Shown here piece after piece: positions 1-6,097 of a DNA stretch of 7,421 nt. This stretch comes from Clostridia bacterium. Its GTDB lineage: Bacteria; Bacillota_A; Clostridia; Christensenellales; Aristaeellaceae. Positions within the stretch are counted from its first letter, which is position 1; each line of letters opens with the position of its first letter. The stretch lies in assembly GCA_017432405.1 (NCBI GenBank), contig JAFRJF010000230.1, positions 1-7,421 on the forward strand, written 5' to 3'. Under the pieces are notes generated by a model that saw only the letters and a list, made by a program, of their open reading frames with translations, searched no databases and had not been told where the DNA came from. A program made the position numbers and the translations under genes.

Positions 1-305
1 TCCTGAAGGACGACGGCAGCCTCATCGCCGCCCGGGACAAGGTGGGCCGGCTCCCCGTCTGCATCGGCAAAAGCGAGGACGGCTACGCCGTGTCCTTCGA
101 GTCCTTCGCCTGCTTGAAGCTGGGCTTCGAGCTGGAGCGGGAACTGGGCCCCGGGGAGATCGTCCACCTCACGCCGGCGGGCGAGGAGGTGCTGCGGCCC
201 GCGGGGAAGACGAAGCGGATCTGCTCCTTCCTCTGGAGCTACTACGGCTACCCCACCTCCAACCACGAGGGGGTGAACGTGGAGGCCATGCGCTATCGGA
301 ACGGG

Positions 306-308
306 TAG
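306..308 (+). other. In-frame TAG interrupting purF
   Basis: The codons read CGG AAC GGG TAG ATC ATG (R N G stop I M). Family-like sequence continues without any frame change on both sides, so one substituted base explains it. In related PurF proteins this spot is, as I recall, a polar residue such as Glu in a RYRNGEIMA context, so GAG to TAG or CAG to TAG would suffice. The five complete downstream genes all stop with TGA, and the restored purF stop is TAA; this is the only TAG met in a gene frame here. Confidence 0.9.
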
Positions 309-311
309 ATC

Positions 312-946
<635 letters not shown>

Positions 947-950
<4 letters not shown>

Positions 951-1990
951 CCGATTCTAAATCCCAGTCCGAGGCCTACGCCGCGGCGGGCGTGGACATC
1001 ACCGCCGGCTACAAGGCCGTTGAACTCATGAAAAGCCACATCGCCCGCACGGCCACGGCGGGGGTCTGCTCCGACATCGGCGGCTTCGGCGGCCTGTTCG
1101 TGCCGGACATCGCCGGCATGACCGAGCCCGTGCTGGTCTCCGGCACCGACGGCGTGGGCACCAAGCTGAAGCTGGCCTTTTTGATGGACAAGCACGACAC
1201 CGTGGGCATCGACTGCGTGGCCATGTGCGTCAACGACATCGTCTGCTGTGGCGCCAAGCCCCTGACCTTCCTGGATTACATCGCCTGCGGAAAGAACGTG
1301 CCCGAGAAGATCGCCGAGATCGTCTCCGGCGTGGCCGAGGGCTGCGTGCAGGCGGGCTGCGCGCTGGTGGGCGGCGAGACCGCCGAGATGCCCGGCTTCT
1401 ATCCCGTAAACGAATACGACCTGGCGGGCTTTTCCGTGGGCGTGGTGGACCGGGACAAGCTGTTCGATTCTTCCAGCGTGGCGGTGGGGGACGTGATGAT
1501 CGGCCTGCCCTCCTCCGGCGTGCACTCCAACGGCTTCTCGCTGGTGCGCAAGGTGTTTGACGTGGAAAACGGCGGCCTGGACTTCTACTGCGACGACCTG
1601 GGCAAGACCCTGGGCGAGGCGCTGCTGGAGCCCACCCGCATCTACGTCAAGCCCGTTTTGAAGCTGGCGGAGTCGGTGACGGTCAAGGCCGTCTCCCACA
1701 TCACCGGCGGCGGCTTCTATGAGAATATCCCCCGCAGCCTGCCCAAGGGCGTCACGGCCTGCATCGATGTGAACAGCATCGGCCCGATCCCGCTGTTCGA
1801 GCGCATCGCCAGCGCCGGGCGCATCCCGCTGCGGGATATGTACAACACCTTCAACATGGGCATCGGCATGGTGCTGACGGTCTCCTCAGCCCAGGCGGAC
1901 GAGGCCATGCGCTTATTGCAGGGCTGCGGCGAAGACCCCAGGGTGATCGGCGAGATCGTTCCCGGCGACGAAAGGGTGACACTGATATGA
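947..1990 (+). CDS. purM: Phosphoribosylformylglycinamidine cyclo-ligase (AIR synthetase)
   Basis: PurM uses ATP to close the imidazole ring, turning FGAM into AIR, the fifth step of the pathway, in the cytoplasm. The 347-residue protein has the usual length and the family motifs in order: YAAAGVDI (11-18), SGTDGVGTKL (65-74), VNDIVCCGAKPLTFLDY (95-111), VGGETAEMPG (141-150), SSGVHSNGFSL (189-199) and HITGGGFYENIPR (251-263). It belongs to the same ATP-binding superfamily as the PurL encoded further down. The start is ATG 947, with AAAGGAG at 934-940 placed six bases upstream. That site lies inside the last codons of the restored purF frame, so the two genes were probably translationally coupled. 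The 3' end overlaps purN by four bases (ATGA). No broken motif is seen; the gene looks functional. Confidence 0.97.
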
Positions 1991-2598
1991 TGACGCGCAT
2001 CGCGGTGCTGGTCTCCGGCGGGGGCACGAACCTCCAGGCCCTGATCGACGCCCGGGACCGGGGCGAGCTGTCCCACGGGGAGCTGGCGCTGGTGGTGTCC
2101 AACAACGAGGACGCCTATGCTCTCGAAAGGGCGAGGAAGGCCGGCATTCCTGCGGCCGTGTGCCTGCGCCAGAAGGGCATGAGCCGCGCCGATTTCGAGG
2201 CGAAGTTGCTGGACATCCTGTCGGAAAACAAAATCGACATGATCGTTCTCGCGGGCTTCATGGCGATACTGTCCGCCGATTTCGTCAGCCATTATCCGGA
2301 CCGCATCATCAACATCCATCCGTCGCTGATCCCGTCCTTTTGCGGGGAGGGCTTCTACGGCCTGCGGGTGCACCGCGCCGCGCTGGATTACGGCGTGAAG
2401 GTCACCGGCGCGACGGTCCACTATGTCAACGAGATCCCAGATGGCGGGCGCATCATCGCCCAGAAGGCCGTGGACATCCTGCCCGGCGACACCCCCGAAA
2501 CCCTCCAGCGCCGCGTGATGGAGCAGGCCGAGTGGATTTTGCTGCCAAAGGCGGCAGAGGAAGTCGCGAGAGAATTAGGAATGAGAAATGAGGAATGA
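1987..2598 (+). CDS. purN: Phosphoribosylglycinamide formyltransferase (10-formyl-THF dependent)
   Basis: PurN transfers a formyl group from 10-formyltetrahydrofolate to GAR, giving FGAR. The 203-residue protein begins RIAVLVSGGGTNLQALID, the phosphate-binding start of the family, and carries VLAGFMAILS (87-96) and INIHPSLIPSF (108-118). By alignment with E. coli PurN the catalytic Asn106, His108 and Asp144 correspond to Asn109, His111 and Asp152 (in VNEIPDGG), all present. The FCGEGFYGLRVHRAAL segment is typical of clostridial PurN as I recall it. The start is ATG 1987, overlapping the purM stop, with AAAGGG at 1971-1976; the next codon, ATG 1990, is a possible alternative. The last eight residues (ELGMRNEE) and the stop are encoded wholly by a heptad repeat, so the native C-terminus has probably been replaced. 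This end lies beyond the catalytic core, and the enzyme should work. Confidence 0.96.
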   Translation: MMTRIAVLVSGGGTNLQALIDARDRGELSHGELALVVSNNEDAYALERARKAGIPAAVCLRQKGMSRADFEAKLLDILSENKIDMIVLAGFMAILSADFVSHYPDRIINIHPSLIPSFCGEGFYGLRVHRAALDYGVKVTGATVHYVNEIPDGGRIIAQKAVDILPGDTPETLQRRVMEQAEWILLPKAAEEVARELGMRNEE

Positions 2599-2606
2599 GG
2601 AATGAT
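2572..2606 (+). repeat. C-free heptad repeat at the purN/purO junction, copy 1
   Basis: Five heptads stand in a row: GAATTAG, GAATGAG, AAATGAG, GAATGAG, GAATGAT. The + strand has no C from 2568 to 2611, in sharp contrast with the GC-rich genes around it. The repeat encodes the last eight residues and the stop of purN (TGA 2596-2598), and provides a Shine-Dalgarno-like GAGG and the ATG of purO. It shares 19 identical bases (2585-2603) with the copy after purH (4511-4529), in the same orientation. Confidence 0.85.
2590..2593 (+). promoter_or_regulatory. Repeat-derived ribosome binding site of purO
   Basis: GAGG lies eight bases before ATG 2602 and is part of the heptad repeat. A second GAGG at 2597-2600 is too close to the start to serve. 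The site is weaker than those of purM, purH and purL, and lies within the purN coding region, which would allow coupling to purN translation. Confidence 0.5.
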
Positions 2607-3315
2607 TAAGACAGCCAGCGAGACCGTCGGCGCGACGACCTATCCGGGGCGTGGCATCATCGTCGGCAAGAGCGCCGACGGCAAGCGGGCCGTGATGGCC
2701 TACTTCATCATGGGCCGCAGCGTGAACAGCCGCAACCGCGTGTTCGTGAAGGAAGACAAGGGCATTCGCACCGAGGCCTTTGACCCATCGAAGATGGTGG
2801 ACCCCAGCCTGATCATCTACTGGCCCGTTCGGGTGATCGACGACTGCGTCATCGTCACCAACGGCGACCAGACCGACGACATATACAATTACATGGGCGA
2901 TGGCGCCACCTTCGCGGACGCCCTGCGGGAGCGCACCTTCGAGCCCGACGCCCCCAACTTCACCCCCCGCGTCAGCGCCATGGCCACCTTCCTGGACGGC
3001 GATTTCAGCCTGGACATGGCGATCCTGCGCGCCGGCGACGCCAAGGGCAGCTTCTGCCACCGGGTGTTCTGGGAGTATGAGGCGGTCGAGGCGGGGAAGG
3101 GCTACTTCCTGCACACCTACCTGTCCGACGGCGACCCGATCCCGTCCTTCACCGGCGACCCGGAGACCGTGGCCATCGACGACGGCGACGCGGAAAGCAT
3201 CGCCCAGGCCCTGTGGAACGGCCTGAATGCCGACAACCGCGTGTCCCTGTGGGTGTGCACACGGGACCTGGCCACCGGCAGCATGGAACAGAAGATCATC
3301 AACCGGAACGCGTGA
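2602..3315 (+). CDS. purO: IMP cyclohydrolase, PurO-type
   Basis: I recognise this as the PurO-like IMP cyclohydrolase family (IMP_cyclohyd), first described in archaea and also found in many clostridia. It closes FAICAR to IMP, the last pathway step, and is unrelated to the N-terminal domain of ordinary bifunctional PurH. The 237-residue protein shows YPGRGI (14-19), YFIMGRSVNSRNRVF (34-48), DPSLIIYWPVR (67-77) and TNGDQTDDI (86-94), then HTYLSDGDPIPSF near residue 180. It is somewhat longer than archaeal PurO (about 200 residues). The start at ATG 2602 is three bases after the purN stop and is supplied by the heptad repeat. The next gene encodes the formyltransferase that makes its substrate and itself lacks a cyclohydrolase domain, which strongly supports the role. 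The family assignment comes from remembered motifs; no profile search was run. Confidence 0.9.
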   Translation: MIKTASETVGATTYPGRGIIVGKSADGKRAVMAYFIMGRSVNSRNRVFVKEDKGIRTEAFDPSKMVDPSLIIYWPVRVIDDCVIVTNGDQTDDIYNYMGDGATFADALRERTFEPDAPNFTPRVSAMATFLDGDFSLDMAILRAGDAKGSFCHRVFWEYEAVEAGKGYFLHTYLSDGDPIPSFTGDPETVAIDDGDAESIAQALWNGLNADNRVSLWVCTRDLATGSMEQKIINRNA

Positions 3316-3330
3316 CGGAGGAGATATATC

Positions 3331-4509
3331 ATGGCGCATGAGATTCAACTGAAGTACGGCTGCAACCCCAACCAGAAGCCCTCCCGCATCTTCATGGAGG
3401 GCGGGGAATTGCCCCTTGAGGTCGTGAACGGCCGTCCCGGCTACATCAACTTCCTGGACGCGCTGAACAGCTGGCAGCTGGTGACGGAGCTGAAGAAGGC
3501 CACCGGCATGCCCGCCGCCGCCTCCTTCAAGCACGTCAGTCCCGCCGGCGCGGCCATCGGCAACCCGCTGACGGAGGTGTTGAGGAAGATCTATTTCGTG
3601 CCCGAGGATATGGAGCTGTCCCCGCTGGCCTGCGCCTATGCCCGGGCCCGCGGCGCGGACCGCATGTCCTCCTTCGGCGACTTCATCGCCCTGTCCGATA
3701 CCTGTGACGCCGCCACCGCGCGGCTGATCCGCCATGAGGTCTCCGACGGCGTCATCGCCCCCGGCTACACCGACGAGGCGCTGGCGATCCTGAAGGAGAA
3801 GCGCAAGGGCGGCTACAACATCATCAAAATCGATCCCACCTACGTGCCCGCGGAGACCGAGCGCAAGCAGGTGTTCGGCATCACCTTCGAGCAGGGCCGC
3901 CAGGCGCTGGAGATCAACAACGACATGATTTCCAACGTCGTGACCGCTAACAAGGCCCTCACCGAAGCCCAGAAGCGGGACCTGCTGATCGCGCTGATCA
4001 CGCTGAAGTACACCCAGTCCAACTCGGTGTGCTATGTGAAGGACGGCCAGGCCATTGGCGTGGGTGCGGGCCAGCAAAGCCGCATCCATTGCACCCGCTT
4101 AGCCGGCGGCAAGGCCGACAACTGGCACCTGCGCCAACACGAAAAGGTCCTGAACCTGCCCTTCCGGGAGGACATCGGCCGCCCCGACCGGGACAACGCC
4201 ATCGACGTGTACATCTCCGAGGACTGGCAGGACGTGCTGGACGAGGGCCGCTGGCAGCGCCTGTTCACCACCCGCCCCGAGCCGCTGACCCGCGAGGAGA
4301 AGCGGGCCTACCTGGATACCGTCACCGACGTGGCCCTGGGTAGCGACGCCTTCTTCCCCTTCGGCGACAACATCGAGCGCGCACATCGCAGCGGCGTGAC
4401 GTCCATCGCCCAGCCCGGCGGCTCCATTCGCGACGACCTGGTGATCGAAAAGTGCAACGAGTACGGCATCGCCATGGCGTTCACCGGCATCCGGCTGTTC
4501 CACCATTGA
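3331..4509 (+). CDS. purH: AICAR formyltransferase, stand-alone (PurH C-terminal domain only)
   Basis: This enzyme transfers a formyl group from 10-formyl-THF to AICAR, giving FAICAR. The 392-residue protein starts directly at IQLKYGCNPNQKP, the beginning of the transformylase domain, and has no MGS-like cyclohydrolase domain before it. The catalytic Lys-His pair is present at residues 67-68 (SFKHVSPAGAA), equivalent to Lys266-His267 of human ATIC. Other landmarks are ARARGADRMSSFGDFIALSD, YTQSNSVCYVKDGQ, GAGQQSRIHCTRLAG, SDAFFPFGDNIERA and the terminal RLFHH. These resemble the animal ATIC domain (about 393 residues) more than the shorter E. coli version (GAGQMSRV, RHFRH). The ribosome binding site GGAGGAG (3317-3323) is seven bases before ATG 3331, 15 bases after purO. 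The two genes form a natural pair for AICAR to IMP. The name purH is used loosely, as only half of the classical protein is present. Confidence 0.95.
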   Translation: MAHEIQLKYGCNPNQKPSRIFMEGGELPLEVVNGRPGYINFLDALNSWQLVTELKKATGMPAAASFKHVSPAGAAIGNPLTEVLRKIYFVPEDMELSPLACAYARARGADRMSSFGDFIALSDTCDAATARLIRHEVSDGVIAPGYTDEALAILKEKRKGGYNIIKIDPTYVPAETERKQVFGITFEQGRQALEINNDMISNVVTANKALTEAQKRDLLIALITLKYTQSNSVCYVKDGQAIGVGAGQQSRIHCTRLAGGKADNWHLRQHEKVLNLPFREDIGRPDRDNAIDVYISEDWQDVLDEGRWQRLFTTRPEPLTREEKRAYLDTVTDVALGSDAFFPFGDNIERAHRSGVTSIAQPGGSIRDDLVIEKCNEYGIAMAFTGIRLFHH

Positions 4510-4510
4510 G

Positions 4511-4546
4511 GAAATGAGGAATGAGGAATTAGGAATGAGGAATGAA
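4511..4546 (+). repeat. C-free heptad repeat after purH, copy 2
   Basis: The repeat begins right after the purH stop: G, then AAATGAG, GAATGAG, GAATTAG, GAATGAG, GAATGAA. The + strand has no C from 4507 to 4552. It is a direct repeat of the tract at 2572-2606, with 19 identical bases. Part of it also forms the left arm of the hairpin at 4519-4593, so an inverted copy of the same heptads follows it. Confidence 0.85.
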
Positions 4547-4593
4547 AGTTAGCGGTTCTGTATCATCCATTTTTCATTCCCAATTCCTCATTT
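4519..4593. repeat. AT-rich inverted repeat of the heptad tract (hairpin 1)
   Basis: Arms 4519-4544 and 4568-4593 are near-complementary over 26 bases, with about four differences, and enclose a 23-base loop (4545-4567). The left arm is heptad repeat on the + strand; the right arm (TTCATTCCCAATTCCTCATT) is the same repeat inverted. Confidence 0.75.
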
Positions 4594-4598
4594 ATCGA

Positions 4599-4709
4599 AC
4601 CGGGCTTCCAAAGCGCGGCCTTTCGGCCCCGGCAATTCCCGGCTGTGACGACGAAGGGACGTCGGTGCGGTCGGTGAGAGGCCGAGAAGCCGGGCTTTGG
4701 GAGCCGGGG
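4599..4709. repeat. GC-rich imperfect inverted repeat (hairpin 2)
   Basis: Arms 4599-4628 and 4680-4709 match as inverted repeats at 24 of 30 positions; at least two of the differences would be G-U pairs in RNA. The stem encloses about 51 bases, which include a small inner stem CGACG (4649-4653) with CGTCG (4660-4664) around AAGGGA. It follows hairpin 1 after five bases. No coding potential resembling a known family is seen. Confidence 0.65.
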
Positions 4710-4710
4710 G

Positions 4711-4749
4711 CAAATACTGATTTGTCGCGCTGCGACAAATCAGTATTTG
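4711..4749. repeat. Perfect 18-bp palindrome with a 3-base loop (hairpin 3)
   Basis: The left arm CAAATACTGATTTGTCGC (4711-4728) and right arm GCGACAAATCAGTATTTG (4732-4749) are exact reverse complements around GCT. The next bases are TCGATCAG, with no T run, so it is not a standard intrinsic terminator, although so stable a stem could still slow transcription, block 3' exonucleases or be a protein site. It lies 41 bases before the purD start. Confidence 0.85.
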
Positions 4750-4790
4750 TCGATCAGAAACACATCACCACATAATTCTGGAGGTTAAAT

Positions 4791-6071
4791 ATGAAAATCC
4801 TTGTCGTCGGCGGGGGCGGGCGGGAGCACGCCATCATCAAAAAGATCAAGCAGAAGCCCGGGGTGACTGAAATCGTCTGCCTGCCTGGCAACGCGGGCAT
4901 CGCGGCGGACGCTGAGTGCGTGAACATCAAGGCCACGGACATCGACGGCATCGTCGATTATGTCAAAGGGCATCCCGTGGACTTCGCCGTGGTCGCGCCG
5001 GACGACCCGCTGGCCCTGGGCTGCGTGGACCGGCTGCACGCATTGGGCGTGAAGTGCTTCGGCCCGGACGCCAAGGCCGCCCGCATCGAGGCCAGCAAGG
5101 TTTTCGCCAAGAATCTGATGAAGAAGTACGGCATCCCCACCGCGGCCTATGAGACCTTCGAGGATGCCCAGAAGGCGCTGGATTACGTGAAGGACTGCCC
5201 GCTGCCCATCGTCGTCAAGGCCGACGGATTGGCGCTGGGCAAGGGCGTCACCATATGCTTCACCCGGGACGAGGCCGCGGGCGCAGTGAAAGCCGCCATG
5301 CTGGACGCGGCCTTTGGGGCCTCCGGCAGCCGTGTGGTCATTGAGGAATACCTGGAGGGCCCGGAGGTCTCCGTGCTGGCCTTCACCGACGGCCACGTGG
5401 TCAAGCCCATGGTGTCGTCGATGGACCATAAGCGGGTGGGGGACGGCGATGTCGGCCCCAACACCGGCGGCATGGGAACGATCGCCCCCAACCCCTGCTA
5501 TACCCCCGAGGTGGCCGAGCGCTGCATGCGGGAGATCTTCCTGCCCACCATCACAGCCATGAACGCCGAGGACTGCCCCTTCAAGGGCTGCCTGTACTTC
5601 GGCCTGATGGTCACAAAGGACGGCCCAAAGGTCATCGAGTACAACTGCCGCTTCGGCGACCCGGAGACCCAGGTGGTGCTGCCGCTGATGAAGAGCGACC
5701 TGCTGACGGTGATGCTGGCCGTTGAAAATGGAACCCTGGCCGACACCCCCGTGGAATTTGAAGGCGGCGCAGCCTGCTGCGTGATGCTGGCCTCCGGCGG
5801 CTATCCCGGCAAGTACGAAAAGGGCAAGGTCATCGACCTGGGCCGGGCCGGGGACATGGCCGAAATCTACCACAGCGGCACGGGCCGGAATGAAAAGGGA
5901 GACCTTGTCACCGCCGGCGGCCGCGTGCTGGGCGTGTGCTGCACCGCTGATGATTTGCAAACGGCCATTGAGAAGGCTTACAAGGCTGCCGATGAAGTCA
6001 AGTGGGACGGCATGATCATGCGCCGGGATATCGGCAAGAGGGCATTGGGAATATTGAAAGATAAATACTGA
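4791..6071 (+). CDS. purD: Phosphoribosylamine-glycine ligase (GAR synthetase)
   Basis: PurD joins glycine to phosphoribosylamine with ATP, giving GAR, the second step; it uses the unstable product of PurF. The 426-residue protein has the normal length and is an ATP-grasp enzyme. In order it shows the N-terminal VVGGGGREHA (5-14), VVAPDDPLALG (67-77, where many relatives have VVGPE), the ATP-grasp core KADGLALGKGV (143-153), EEYLEGPEVS (185-194), DHKRVGDGDVGPNTGGMG (212-229) and the metal-binding EYNCRFGDPETQ (283-294). The start ATG 4791 has TGGAGGT at 4779-4785, five bases upstream, and MKILVVGGGGREHA is the expected N-terminus. Unlike the other genes it is set off from its upstream neighbour by 281 repeat-filled bases, so it may be expressed differently from purF-purH. 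The gap to purL is 26 bases. Confidence 0.97.
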   Translation: MKILVVGGGGREHAIIKKIKQKPGVTEIVCLPGNAGIAADAECVNIKATDIDGIVDYVKGHPVDFAVVAPDDPLALGCVDRLHALGVKCFGPDAKAARIEASKVFAKNLMKKYGIPTAAYETFEDAQKALDYVKDCPLPIVVKADGLALGKGVTICFTRDEAAGAVKAAMLDAAFGASGSRVVIEEYLEGPEVSVLAFTDGHVVKPMVSSMDHKRVGDGDVGPNTGGMGTIAPNPCYTPEVAERCMREIFLPTITAMNAEDCPFKGCLYFGLMVTKDGPKVIEYNCRFGDPETQVVLPLMKSDLLTVMLAVENGTLADTPVEFEGGAACCVMLASGGYPGKYEKGKVIDLGRAGDMAEIYHSGTGRNEKGDLVTAGGRVLGVCCTADDLQTAIEKAYKAADEVKWDGMIMRRDIGKRALGILKDKY

Positions 6072-6097
6072 TCATAACAATAAAGGAGCACCAAATC

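Larger units (their letters stand above)
4510..4790 (+). other. Intergenic spacer between purH and purD, repeat-rich, no gene
   Basis: The 281-base gap is by far the longest in this tightly packed operon, where the other gaps run from a four-base overlap to 26 bases. Nearly all of 4511-4749 is taken up by the heptad tract and three adjacent hairpins. The only + strand open frame (4542-4775, 77 codons) crosses the hairpin arms and resembles no family known to me, so I do not count it as a gene. The last 41 bases hold the purD leader with TGGAGGT at 4779-4785. Confidence 0.8.

Noticed and set aside
2575..4089. Long minus-strand open frame opposite purO and purH (504 codons)
   Set aside because: Antisense shadow of two well-supported genes, low-complexity composition, and its supposed C-terminus (SSFLISHS) is the heptad repeat read backwards.
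4711..4749. Intrinsic terminator for purH
   Set aside because: The stem is strong, but no T run follows it and the downstream genes continue the same pathway in the same direction.
4542..4775. Small + strand ORF between purH and purD (77 codons)
   Set aside because: It starts inside the heptad repeat and runs through hairpin arms; no recognisable protein and no convincing ribosome binding site beyond repeat GAGG.
4747..4776. Promoter-like TTGTCG, 18 bases, CATAAT ahead of purD
   Set aside because: Transcription would begin around 4783, inside or past the purD ribosome binding site, and the first hexamer is part of the palindrome; probably chance.
4510..4790. Purine or other metabolite riboswitch before purD
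   Set aside because: I could not find the conserved core of a purine, PRPP, ZTP or glycine riboswitch; the stems look like repeat-derived elements.
6063..6072. AAATACTGAT at the purD stop, also present in the palindrome at 4712-4721
   Set aside because: Ten bases shared without the rest of the palindrome; it includes the last codon and stop of purD, so likely coincidence.
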